Assembly: GCA_965153455.1 (NCBI GenBank)
Contig: OZ234497.1
Coordinates: 5,456,001-5,520,000 of the forward strand
Direction: 5' to 3'
DNA: 64,000 nt
Origin: Sphagnum compactum
Taxonomy: Eukaryota > Bryophyta > Sphagnopsida > Sphagnales
The notes beneath the pieces are model-generated. The model ran no database searches. It was not told where the DNA came from and worked only from the letters and a program-made list of their open reading frames with translations. Positions within the stretch are counted from its first letter, which is position 1; every line of letters begins with the position of its first letter. The position numbers and the translations under genes are program-made. Shown here piece by piece: positions 34,293 through 45,153 of the stretch.

Positions 34293-37200
34293 ATGAGGAA
34301 TGGAAGACTGCAGCAGAATAATTATGCATCCTCAAGCAAGCAGGCTAAAGATAGGTATGAGCATCTATTTGTTGTGCAGCACATGCTAAATACAGTGGCT
34401 GCAAATGTATCCACAAATGTTGATAATGTATGGTATGTGGATTTGGGAGCCTCTAACCACATCACCTATCATGGTGAGTGGTTTAGGGATGTCAAAAATC
34501 TGGAAAAACCAGGTTATGTAGAGACGGGAGATGACACAGCCCATCCCATTGCTCATATCGAGAATGTGCCATTAGCTATGCAAGATGGCAAGATAAAGTA
34601 CTTGTCTGATGTACTTCATGTGCCCAATATCACAAAGAACTTGGTTTATGTTGGGCAAATGATTGAGCAGGGTTTGCAAGTTCGGTTCAACCCTGATGGT
34701 TGCTATGTCGAAGACTTCAAGGACAAATGTCGTTTAGTTGCTAAAGGCAAAAGAATGGGCAGAATATTTACTTTGGATGTAAGCATGCCTAAGGTGGAAG
34801 CTGCTATGTTTGCACAAGGTGCAAGAGTTGTGGCTGATATGGACATATGGCATAAGCGTATCGGTCATGTAAATGAGCAACGATTGAAGTCTATGCAGAA
34901 TTCAGAAATTGTCACTAGTTTGCCAAAGTTTAAGGTGGATGGAATGCATAAGATATGTGAAGCATGTCAATTTGGGAAGCAAACAAGGAATGTGTTTCCG
35001 CATGACAAGAATGTAAGTAAGAAAGCACTTGATGTAGTGCATTCAGATGTATGGGGGCCAACCAAGACGACGTCAATGGGAGGATGTCGCTACTATGTAT
35101 CATTCATTGATGACCACACAAGGAAAGTGTGGGTGTACTTCATGAAGGAAAAAAATGAAGTGTTTACTCACTTTCAGAATTTCAGATGTTGGCTAAAAAG
35201 CAAACAGGGTTGCAAGTTAAGTGCCTAAGGTCAGATGGAGGGGGAGAATATTTCTCCAATGAGTTTATTACATATCTGAAAATGCATGGAATTCAGAGGC
35301 AATTTACATGCAGGTATACTCCGCAGCAAAATGGAGTTGTTGAGAGAAAGAACAGGCACATTGCAGAGGTTGCTCGTGCATTAATGGCTGACAAGAGCAT
35401 GCCACATCATTATTGGGCTAAAGTAGTTGCGACTGCAGTTTACATCATGAACAGGACCCCCACAGCAGCAGTGCATGGTATGATTCCAGAGGAGAAATAC
35501 AGTGGCAGAAAACCAGATTTGTCACACTTGAAAGTGTTTGGGTGCATTGCATATGTACATGTACCAGATGAGCTACGGACTAAATTAGATCCGAAGGCTG
35601 AAAAATGTATTTTCATTGGATACTCACTTGAGCAGAAAAGGTACAGATGTTATAACCCTATCACACGTCAAATGAGGGTGAGTAGGGATGTTGTGTTTGA
35701 TGAAATGAGCAGCCGGTATGCTGATGTAAAAGACACTATTGGGACTAATGCAGACGAGCATGTGGTTGCAAAGAATGCAGGTTAGCAATCACAAACATTG
35801 AGTGGACCACGAGAGTCCCCTTCTAGTGGGTCTACTAATAGACCATGGAGTGGTAGGCTGCGTCATAATAGCAGTCCTACAAATACAGGTGATTTATCAT
35901 ATAAAGGAAAAGAGAAGGTTGGTGAGGCCCTTGGTATGCCTGACATTTCTGTAGGATATTCACATGTAGATGGAGAGTCTAGTGGCTTTGAGCAGAGCCT
36001 TGATGAGGAGTTTGGGATTCCAGCTATTAGGACACTTGGTGTGAAAATAGTTAATGCAGCAAATAGGACACCACGGACAGATCCAGGTCCACGCAGGTCT
36101 ACCAGGGAAAGACGACCAGTCCAGAGATTGATATATGATGGTTATGTAGCTCGCCATTATGCATATATGGCAAAGGTTGTGCAGGATGTTGAACCCATTT
36201 GTTTTGAGGATGCCATTGGGCATGCACTTTGGGATAAAGCCATGGATGAGGAGATGGCTGCATTGGATGCAAACAGGACATGGGAGTTGGTGCCTTTGCC
36301 TGAAGGGAAAAAGGCTATTGGATGTAAGTGGGTGTACAAAGTGAAGCACAACTCGGATGGAAACATAAGCAAGTATAAGGCTAGATTAGTAGCCAAAGGA
36401 TATGCCCAGACACATGGCATTGATTATGAGGAGACATTTGCTCTTGTTGCAAAGATGGCAACAGTGAAAGCTATGATTGCAGTGGCTGCATCAAGAGGTT
36501 GGGTGTTACATCAAATGGATGTAAAGAATGCCTTCTTGCATGGCGAGTTGCAAGAAGAGGTGTATTTGGACCAGCCGCCTGGATATGAGGATATGAGTCA
36601 CCCAAATTATGTGTGCAGGCTGCGTAAAGCCTTGTATGGACTGAAATAGGCACCGAGAGCATGGCATGACAAAATTGCAAAGTATCTTGTCACCATTGGC
36701 TTTTGTATGTCAAATGCAGATCATTCATTCTATGTGCATAAGAGTGATGAGGGTATTGTGGTCATCACTATCTATGTGGATGATTTGATTGTTGGGGGTG
36801 ACAATGAGAAGGAAGTTGAGCATGTAAAAGTCTCCTTAAGCAGAAGTTTGACATGAAGGATTTGGGTGAGCTCAAATTCTTCCTAGGCATTGAGGTCATC
36901 AGGACGCCTGAGGGTATATGGTTGTTACAACGACAGTATGCATTGCACATGTTGTCCAAATATGGTATGGTTGGTTTGTAAGCCCATTTCTGTACCATTG
37001 AATCAGAATGGCAAGGTGAGTGCAGATGCAGGTGAGGTTTTAGAGGATGCCACTATGTACAGGAAGATAGTGGGCAGTCTTATCTACATGACGATCACTA
37101 GGCCGGACTTAAACTACACAGTTGGGTTGGAGAGCCAGTTTATGTAGGTTCCTCGGAAGCCACATTTGGATGGTGTGAGGCACACATTACGCTATGTGAG

Positions 37201-37734
37201 TGCCACAGCAGATTATGGTCTCTTTTATGAGGCTAGCACAGAGTTGCAGGTGCATGGATACATAGATGCTGATTGGGCTGGTAGCATCTCAGACAGGAGA
37301 TCTACTAGCGGTTTTATGTTCTCTTTTGGGAGTGCTGTTATTACATGGAGTAGCAAGAAGCAGCCGACAGTTGCCTTGTCGAGCACAGAGGCAGAGTACA
37401 GGGGTGCTGCGATGGTAGCATGTGAGGTAGCTTGGCTCTGCAAGCTACTTGGAGATTTGGGGCTGCATGTGGACAAACAGGTTGTCATATATTGTGATAA
37501 CATTAGCAGTATTCAGCTGGCTAAGAACCTAGTGTTTCATGCACGGACGAAACACATTGAGGTTCATTATCACTTCATCAGGGAGAAGGTCTTGGCAGGT
37601 GAAATTGATCTTATTTATGTCAACACAGAGCATCAGGTTGCTGACATCTTCACCAAGGTCTTGGGAGCTGAGAAGCATCGCCGATTCCGCAGCATGCTTG
37701 GAGTGATGGAGTTGGAGTTGAGCTTGAGGGGGAG
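34293..37734 (+). pseudogene. pol: Copia pol: protease, integrase, RT, RNase H, disrupted
   Basis: The protease motif reads WYVDLGASNHIT, with Leu for the usual Ser of D-S-G-A. Pre-integrase (WHKRIGHVNEQRL...CEACQFGKQ) and integrase core (HSDVWGP, FIDDHTR, YTPQQNGVVERKNRHI) follow. A one-base loss near 35,178-35,190 shifts the frame. Stops lie at 35783 and 36647 (within YGLK-stop-APRAW). RT has an intact YVDD at 36,773-36,784. Further shifts occur near 36,827 and 36,975, and a stop at 37145 (QFM-stop-VPRKPH). RNase H (DADWAGSISDRRSTSGF, SSTEAEY, TKHIEVHYHFIRE) runs to about 37,700. A polypurine tract GAGGGGGAG ends at 37,734. Confidence 0.93.
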
Positions 37735-37943
37735 TGTTGAGATGTCAAGCTCAACTAGAGCTGACACTCATGATGTGCGTCAGTGACCGTTCTACATCGA
37801 TTGGCGCGCTTAGTGACCGTTTTACATCCACATCGATTGACGTGCGCACGATGGATCTTCGCCACTGTTTTTTGCAGGACTTGTTGCCTTCTTGGTGTGT
37901 GTGTGTTTTGCAAGAGAGCAAGCTCTACCCCCCAATCTTTTCA
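37735..37943 (+). repeat. 3' LTR of the Copia element
   Basis: It begins TGTTGAGATG just after the polypurine tract and ends CTTTTCA. Alignment with the 5' LTR shows mostly C/T and G/A transitions and one 2-bp length change in a C run. Confidence 0.92.
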
Positions 37944-38113
37944 GTAACACGGACTTCAAATACGATTATTGTCAAAAAGGTGCAAGGACGCATATTACTG
38001 TAGTACCTTTTCAGGCATTAATGTGTCAAATAATTAATATAATTTGAAAATTTTGAATCGATGTTTCAATTTCTAATTTTCAAAAATTTTGACATTTCAT
38101 GTTGCTTTTTTTT

Positions 38114-38578
38114 GAAAAATTCAACAACAATGAAAATAATATAATTTGTGTCGAACCTGAAAAGGTACTACCATAGTGAATTTTTTTGACATACAATGTT
38201 GTTTCTTTTTTTTGGGGAAAAATTCAACAAAAATGAAAATAATATAATTTGTGCCAAACCTGAAAAGGTTCTACCATAGTGAAAATTTTAGACATTTAAT
38301 GTTTTTTTGGGAAAAATTCAACAAAAATGAAAATAATATAATTTGTGCCAAACCTGAAAAGGTATTACCATAGTGAATTTTTTTGACATACAGTGTTGTT
38401 TTTTTTTGTTTTTGAAAAATTCAACAAAAATGAAAATAATATAATTTGTGCCAAACCTGAAAAGGTACTAGTGTAATGAAAATTTTCGACATATAGTGTT
38501 CTTTTTTTTCATAAAAATTCAACAAAATTGAAAATAACATAATTTGTGCCGCACTTGAAAAGATACTACAATGATAGC
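38114..38578. repeat. Tandem array, about 100-bp unit, five copies
   Basis: Units start with GAAAAATTCAACAAAAATGA at about 38,114, 38,217, 38,311, 38,414 and 38,511 and contain ATTTGTGCCAAACCTGAAAA. Spacings alternate 103, 94, 103, 97. The sequence lies 170 bp from the 3' LTR but is not related to it. Confidence 0.88.
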
Positions 38579-41500
38579 GGTATGGTGCAAATGGTGGGCG
38601 GTGGCAGACCCTTGTTGCAAACTTTGAATGAACTCCCAAGCTCAATATTTGCTTATTAACAGCCCATGTTCAGGTACATAGAAGATATGTACACAACAAA
38701 TAGGCTAGTGGGCACACACACACACAAGCATCCCATACAAACACAACAATAGAACAAATAGGCTAATGGGCACACACACAAGCATCCCATACAAACACAA
38801 CAAGAGACCACTAGTAATAACTTTTGGGTTATATAAGTTATAATAAGCTAATTGCACTAACTTACATGTTTTATGCAGAGTTTTTTGCAGCTTTTATAAT
38901 GTTGATTCCCCTCATGACTTAGTCCTATTTGTCTTCTTCTTCTTCTTCAGTTTGTCCTTTTCCTTTTGTTAGGCTCTTCTTGCCTTCAAGGTATGTATAG
39001 AGAGAGACTAGAGAGAGATATATATTTATTTTTGGGTGGATTTTTTTAAATTTTCATTTAAAAATTGTTATTCATAATTTCAAAAAAAATGAAATACAAA
39101 ATTAAGTATGAAATTGTTGAATTTTCTTATGATTTATATTTAATGTAATTATGCTGAGAATTATTCTTTGATTATCTATGTCAAGATTTACATTGAAAAC
39201 CACATCTATAGGAACATTGATTTCAACTTTTGCACCAATAGGAATGCTTGACTTGAGTTGAACATTGGCCTTGATTCCTTGTGTAAAAGTGGGTTTAATT
39301 GTGACACCCAATATATATATTAATTAAATAAATAATTGTATGTTTTACATATCATTTCAACTTGTTTTGAACCTTAATGAACAAATTCCATCCCCTTATT
39401 TGAGATGTTTTATAAATAATTCTAATAATACTTCACCAACGTGATTTTTAAAAACAATTTTTCAATATGTTAGGGTTCGTTTGTTATATAGATTGCTATG
39501 TACGTTTGTGTGCACATGCACAAGGTACTAGGTCGATGAAGGTGCACATTGGCTTTTGCATGGGTTTTCGTAACATATGGGGCTTTTTGCACTAAGGATT
39601 ATTAGGAAGACAACTAGGAACGATTGCAAAGAATATAATCGAACTTGTTGGATGATGGGATATAAAATATTTAGGCTACGACAAATTAGGTCCAAAACAC
39701 AAGAAAAATTGTGCAAGTTGTGTAAACTATTTTGAACATGGGAACGAGGGGGTTTTATTTTTAAAAAAAATTCTGATATAAAATTTTTGATTTTTCCTCC
39801 CAAAAAAAATTCAATTCTAGTCAATTTTACACTAGAAAAACCAAAAGATTCAAAAAAATGTTGTGAAGAAAACAACATAATTTGTTGAAAAATAAATAAA
39901 TAATAAACACTGAAGGGAACATTCATTTAAGTCTTAACCGCCGCAATTTGTACATGTGAAGTTGAATTCTTGCTGTTTGTCTTAGACTTGGATGCGGGGA
40001 TCAAAGAAGTCGTAGATTGTGTGGGACATAGCATAAATTGCACAGAAATTTTTTAGGCCTTTGGTTGTTGAACAACAACACATTCGACAACATTGTCAAA
40101 TAAATAAACAGTTCTTCGCAAAAGGTCTAGCTGAAAAAATAAAATAAAATAATTTGATAATTTTGCCAAATTTGTTGAGAATTGAACTCCCAATTTTAGA
40201 TAAATAAATAAATAGATGAATAAATAATATATGTGTATATATATATAGTGAGAAATGATCTGATTACAAAAAGTGCTGAAATGGTCTACCCATTGTTCCT
40301 TATTATAATATATTAGATGCTCATCAAACCTATTTATATCAAAGCAAAATGAATGGCCTAGTCTTTTTTTAATTGGCCTATCTTATGGATCCTTATCATA
40401 CTCACAAACATTTGATCTGATACTAATAAGAGAATGATGTGGGATAGCCCTGATTGAACAACAATCAAGCTTTTATCTGGGCTCTGAAGCAAAGGGGGAT
40501 CACAGATCCAAGATAAGAGCATCTCCAGCAGTGTTCAGTCTCTGATCCTTGCACACTAAATTTGGATGAAGAGAAGTTTTAAAAAATGTGCTGGTTTGGC
40601 TCAGGAAATTGGTTTTGTTTGGCTCAGCAAACCTGCACAGTTTTGCAGTGACTTGTAAAGGGCGCAGCAATGCTGCATACCTACAGAAAAGAGTGTAATA
40701 AATATGATATGACTACTGCTCCGTGTTTTTGGATTGGCCCATCATTGATCTGGTTTTTGGATCTGGTTTTTGGTTTGTATGTTCAACTTGGAGGAAGTCC
40801 AAGTGGGATTTTGCTTGACACACTCTAAAGGTTTCGAGGAGGGAAGGGTGGGTATGTTGATGGAACCCTAGTATATATTTAGACTAGAAGTGGTCCCATT
40901 ATGAAGAAATTGACAAGACGGGTATCAATTTTGCTATAATATTCTTATCCTTATTGTCCCCATATGGTACCTACAATGATACCATATTGATACCCGTTGT
41001 GCTTGGTACATGACTTTCAAATTTACATGTCCACCACACCCGCCGCACACAAACCCAAATCTTCAAAATAATACGACAATAAGAGGTATAACAAAGGTTT
41101 CATTAAGAGCCCACTTGGAACTTCTTCCACCACAAAAGCAAAACAAAGTGTGCCCATTTTGTTTGATTTGCGTAGTACTTTTGGTCTTTGAAGAGTTTTG
41201 ATTCTTTTGTTCACAAATTAATTGTGAGTAACAAAAGAGTTGAGGTGTTTTGTTGAACTTACATTGGTTCGATTGGATATTGTGATCCTTGTCTTACATG
41301 ATGAGCCGCCTCTTTGAATAAAATATAAAAACCCAATTTTTGTAGATGTTAAATATTTCCAAAGGAAGAAGGTAGAGACCCACAAAAATGCTACCAAACA
41401 AAGGAGAACAAAACAATAGAGATGTCCATAAAGTCAGGAAAAGACAGCACCAATACCCTGAATCTCAGCATTTAATGCACAAGGTTCGAGGATTTTTAGT

Positions 41501-42136
41501 AGCTGTACAGGAAGGAGCAGTGAAAATCTATGTAAGCAGCACTCCGGAAAAATGAAAGACAGGGTGAAACTCAGAAACCATCAAAAATGACGGTTGTTTT
41601 CTGACTTTACAGATACCCCACTAAAAGAAGAGGGGTTTGCCTTCTAGAAAGCTTAAGTGCAAATGTGCATGATAATAATCTTCACAACATGATGATGTTC
41701 TTGAGGTCAAATGGATGTGAGATGAAAGCAAGGAGCACAACAACATCATACGTAAATGCCTCTCTTTTCCTTGAGTGTTGTGCTTTGAAATCTCATACAC
41801 CCAAAATGAGACTTGCAAAAATATTCCTTACAAAATAAACAAACAAGTTCAACTATTGTTCTTTCTTTGTTCCTTTCTTTGTGAAATCTATGAACAATTT
41901 GTGTGAGACAAAACTTAAGGAATAAAGTCTTGTAGATTCACAACTTTTTTTAACCCTAAAAACTATTGCACCTTTTCTTTCCCCAAGTAAAAGGTGCTTA
42001 ACTTCGGCTACACCACCTTTCTAAAAGCTACAATACTAGAAATTTTGGTCCAAAATTTGACCCTTTTTTACAAATTTGATCTACTTATGGGTTTAGGGTT
42101 CCAACTTGGACCTGACTTTTCCTATAAGATCTAGTA
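38579..42136. other. Intergenic, no supported gene
   Basis: A direct duplication of about 58 bp (ACAAATAGGCTAGTGGGCAC unit) is at 38,696-38,806. Beyond it are only short AT-driven frames. A GAGCATCTCCAGCAG motif near 40,519 resembles ends seen in some plant MITEs, but I found no inverted partner. Frames at 39,528-39,926 and 41,010-41,214 have no family features. Confidence 0.5.
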
Positions 42137-42175
42137 TTTTAGGGTTTAGGGTTTAGGGTTAAAGTTTAGGGTTTA
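42137..42175. repeat. Interstitial telomere-type repeats (TTTAGGG)n
   Basis: Four TTTAGGG units, one interrupted by TTAAAG, match the canonical plant telomere repeat. Another isolated GGGTTTAGGGTT lies near 42,089. It is too short to be a telomere. Confidence 0.8.
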
Positions 42176-42634
42176 CAATACTAGAGCTTGTTTTAGGATC
42201 TCATCCTTTTGGGATGACTAATTTACACAACAATTTAACTATGGTTCATATCATAAAAGCTTGGGTTAGATCTGGCTTTAAACACCAAAAATCAAATCAA
42301 GACCTATTTGTTCACCAGTGATTTTATTTTTATTTTTCTATTTTTCCCCCACAAATTTGTGGTCCTTTTTTTTACCACAAATTTGGGAAAATTTTGCAGA
42401 GGTGTATTTTTCTAGTGTAAATTCAACTAATTTTTCCCTTTTGTGGGAAAAGTTCCCCAAATTTTTGACATTCAGAACTTGAAAAATAAATAAATAAATA
42501 ATAATAAACCTAATTTTTCTAACGACCAAATTTATTTATTTTTGCTTATCTATTTATGAAAATAATAATTTCAGGGGTTTTTTTTTTTTTGGCAATTTTG
42601 TCAAGGAGGTGGACAAGTAAGGATTCATTGTCTA

Positions 42635-42912
42635 AATATGGCGAAATGAGACTTTTTACCCCTCAAAATTTGGCGACTAAATATGACGACGACATGTGAC
42701 TTTTTTTCCCTCAAAAAAAAGGCGACTACGTATGGCTGGCGACAATTTGACTTTTTTCCCTCAAAATATGGCGACTTAATATGGCGAAATGTGACTTTTC
42801 CCCCTCAAAATATGGCTACTAAATATGGCGAAATGTGACTTTGTCCCCCTTCAAATATGACGACTAGATATGACGACATGTGACCTTTTTTTTCCTCAAA
42901 ATATGGCGACTT
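42635..42912. repeat. Minisatellite upstream of the pfkB kinase, about 45-55 bp unit
   Basis: Five to six diverged copies of AAATATGGCGAAATGTGACT followed by TTTTTCCCCTCAAAATATGGCGACT end about 230 bp before the kinase start codon. The proximal promoter is therefore repeat-derived. Confidence 0.8.
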
Positions 42913-43140
42913 TTGCAGTTTTTTATTGTTTTTTTTCCCCCTTAAAAAGGCAATTGTCCAATTCGCACTGTGTTTTTTTTTTGGGTGCGAAAATTGGCCC
43001 CCCAAAAAACACAATAAAAACAATACGGAGGCTTCCAGGCCGCAGTGGAAGCGGCACTCGAGTCCGCTGCGTCTCGCGTCCCTACCTCCCTCCCTCTTCC
43101 TTCTGCCGCCGCACCAGCACCCACAGCAGCTGCCGCAGCG

Positions 43141-44526
43141 ATGGGGGCGATGGCGGAGGGAGGCGCTGTGGTCGCACATCAGCAGCAGCAGCAGCAGCCT
43201 GTCGCGATCGACACCTCCTCCGCCGTCGTCGCTGCTGCCAAGAACTCCTTCCCCTCTCAGAACGGATTCTCTCACCACCCATTCTCCCAAAACTTTGTAC
43301 TTGATGCAGAGGAAGAAGAAGAGGAAGGAGGAGGAGGAGGAGGAGGAGGAGAGGGAGGAAGTGATGCTGCCGTTGCTGCTGGTGTTGACTATGGCTATGG
43401 CCAGCAGCAACAGCAGCAGCAGGAGAAATGTCCACCTGTGGTAGTCGGGTTGCAGCCAGTGGCTTTGGTAGACCATGTGGCCAAGGTCGACTGGAGCTTG
43501 CTGGATGCGGTGCCGGGAGAGAGAGGAGGCTCCATGCGAGTGACAGCAGAAGAGCTTGACCATATCCTGGCAGAGGTGAACACACACATGTTGCCTGTAG
43601 TGTCGTCGTCGTCTTCTGCAGTGCGGACTCTGGCAGGAGGAAGCGTGGCCAACACCATCAGAGGCTTGGCGGGAGGATTAGGGATCCGGACGTCGCTGGT
43701 GGGAGTGAGAGGAGATGACGAGAGAGGGCAGATGTTCGCGGCCAACATGAAGATGGCGGGAGTGGACTTGTCACGGTTGCGGGAAGTGCGAGGAGGACGT
43801 ACTGCGCAGTGTGCTTGTCTGGTGGATGCGGAGGGGAACCGCACCATGCGTCCTTGTTTCCTCAACGCCGTAGGACTCAAAGCGGAGGAGCTTTCTAAGA
43901 AGGATTTCCGCGGAGCTCAATGGCTGGTGTTGAATGGGTATGGGTTTTATGGCACGGAGTTGCTGGAGACTGCCGTGCAACATGCCAAGCAAGAAGGCGT
44001 GAAAATCTCCATGGATCTCGCTAGCTTCGAAGTTGTGCGCAACTTCCGTCCTCGCCTCATGCGCTTGCTGGAATCCGGCAATGTGGATCTGGTGTTCGCC
44101 AATGAAGACGAGGCGCGGGAGCTCATCAAAGGAGAAGAGGAAGAGGAGGAGAACAAGGACTTGACTTCTTCATCGCCGGAGAGTTCTCTCCGTTTTCTGG
44201 CCAAGTACTGCGAGAGAGCAGTGGTGATGTTGGGTGCCAAGGGTTGTATTGCACGTCATGGCAAGGAAATGGTTAGGGTTTCAGCAATCCGAGAGACTGT
44301 GACTGTGGATACCACTGGTGCCGGAGACTTGTTTGCCAGTGGATTCTTGTATGGGATTCTCAACAATCTCTCCCTTGAAGATTGCTGTAAGATGGGTTGC
44401 TGCACTGGGGGTGCTGTGGTTCGTGGTCTGGGTGGGGAGATTGCTGAGGAGGGTTGGCAATGGATGCATCAACAGTTGATTGCCAAGCAGCTCCCTCCCA
44501 TAAGATACCCCATCAGAGTCTCTTAG
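43141..44526 (+). CDS. pfkB-family carbohydrate (adenosine/ribokinase-like) kinase, intronless
   Basis: Members of this family phosphorylate a sugar or nucleoside hydroxyl using ATP. The substrate here cannot be read from sequence. From the first ATG in the frame the protein is 461 residues, in one exon. An N-terminal extension of about 98 residues is low-complexity (Gln runs at 14-19 and 88-94, Glu run 57-62, Gly run 63-70). The catalytic fold follows from VVGLQPVALVDHVAKVDWSLLD through TLAGGSVANTIRGLA, DAEGNRTMRP and VFANEDEA to the pfkB signature DTTGAGDLFASGF at 390-402, where Asp396 is the expected catalytic base. It closely resembles the Arabidopsis At1g19600-type protein, recalled as about 355 residues, which lacks the extension. 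The open frame continues upstream without another ATG (a GTG at 43045). A later ATG at codon 4 is possible. Confidence 0.92.
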   Translation: MGAMAEGGAVVAHQQQQQQPVAIDTSSAVVAAAKNSFPSQNGFSHHPFSQNFVLDAEEEEEEGGGGGGGGEGGSDAAVAAGVDYGYGQQQQQQQEKCPPVVVGLQPVALVDHVAKVDWSLLDAVPGERGGSMRVTAEELDHILAEVNTHMLPVVSSSSSAVRTLAGGSVANTIRGLAGGLGIRTSLVGVRGDDERGQMFAANMKMAGVDLSRLREVRGGRTAQCACLVDAEGNRTMRPCFLNAVGLKAEELSKKDFRGAQWLVLNGYGFYGTELLETAVQHAKQEGVKISMDLASFEVVRNFRPRLMRLLESGNVDLVFANEDEARELIKGEEEEEENKDLTSSSPESSLRFLAKYCERAVVMLGAKGCIARHGKEMVRVSAIRETVTVDTTGAGDLFASGFLYGILNNLSLEDCCKMGCCTGGAVVRGLGGEIAEEGWQWMHQQLIAKQLPPIRYPIRVS

Positions 44527-44620
44527 ATACCCACACTACTCCATCAAAAATTCTTAGATACCCACATTCTCCATCAGAGTCTCTTAGATTCTGACATACT
44601 CCATCAGAGCCTCTCTCTTA
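44512..44620. repeat. 31-bp tandem repeat spanning the pfkB stop codon
   Basis: ATCAGAGTCTCTTAGATACC and following bases recur at about 44,512, 44,543, 44,573 and 44,604. The first copy contributes the last codons and the TAG stop of the kinase. Confidence 0.85.
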
Positions 44621-44764
44621 CACCCATCTCCCTCATTCACAGCAAGCAAGCAGTTTGCACCACAAAATGCTAAGATTTTGTTGAGCTTCAGGAATGTGAG
44701 CTTACCTCCCACACCCATGAGTCTTTTGTTCTGACAATCATGAGAACGACTGTTCTTCTCTCAC

Positions 44765-44770
44765 AATAAA
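44765..44770 (+). terminator. Candidate polyadenylation signal AATAAA of the pfkB gene
   Basis: AATAAA lies about 240 bp after the stop codon on the coding strand. Plant signals are loose, so this is a candidate only. Confidence 0.4.
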
Positions 44771-45122
44771 TCAAGGAAATTCTTTCTGGCAAGAACAAAT
44801 GTTTGGTTTTTTGGGAAGTTGTACTAGACTTTGCAACAGCTTCTAATCTTCTTCTTCCTCTCCATTTTTTTTTCTTTGAGACATGTCACTAAACTTGGGT
44901 CTTGATGTTTCAGTGATTTCAGTATCAGGGTGTTCTGATTGATTGATATGATGATGATGGGTACCACTGCACATCCTCTTGTGTAAGATATTGGAAATCA
45001 TTTTCTTATGTGGGATTCCAAGCTTTGCATTTCTGAGCTTGATATCTTCATTTGGACAGTAACACTTTGAGACTGTGCACTGTGATACTTGCAGCTCTAT
45101 TCTGACAATTTGGTCACTGCAT

Positions 45123-45153
<31 letters not shown>

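Larger units (their letters stand above)
32870..37943 (+). mobile_element. Full-length, inactivated Ty1/Copia LTR retrotransposon
   Basis: The element is 5,074 bp with two LTRs of about 210 bp, a Met-tRNA primer site, gag, protease, integrase, RT and RNase H in Copia order, and a polypurine tract. Flanking GTAAG (32865-32869) and GTAAC (37944-37948) are a probable decayed 5-bp target duplication. I count about 15 substitutions between the LTRs (near 7 percent), so it is not a recent insertion. The coding frame has five in-frame stops and three frameshifts, so it cannot move on its own products. Confidence 0.95.

Noticed and set aside
42805-43587. 260-codon minus-strand frame with Ser and Leu runs
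   Set aside because: It is the complement of the trinucleotide-rich N-terminal coding sequence of the pfkB kinase.
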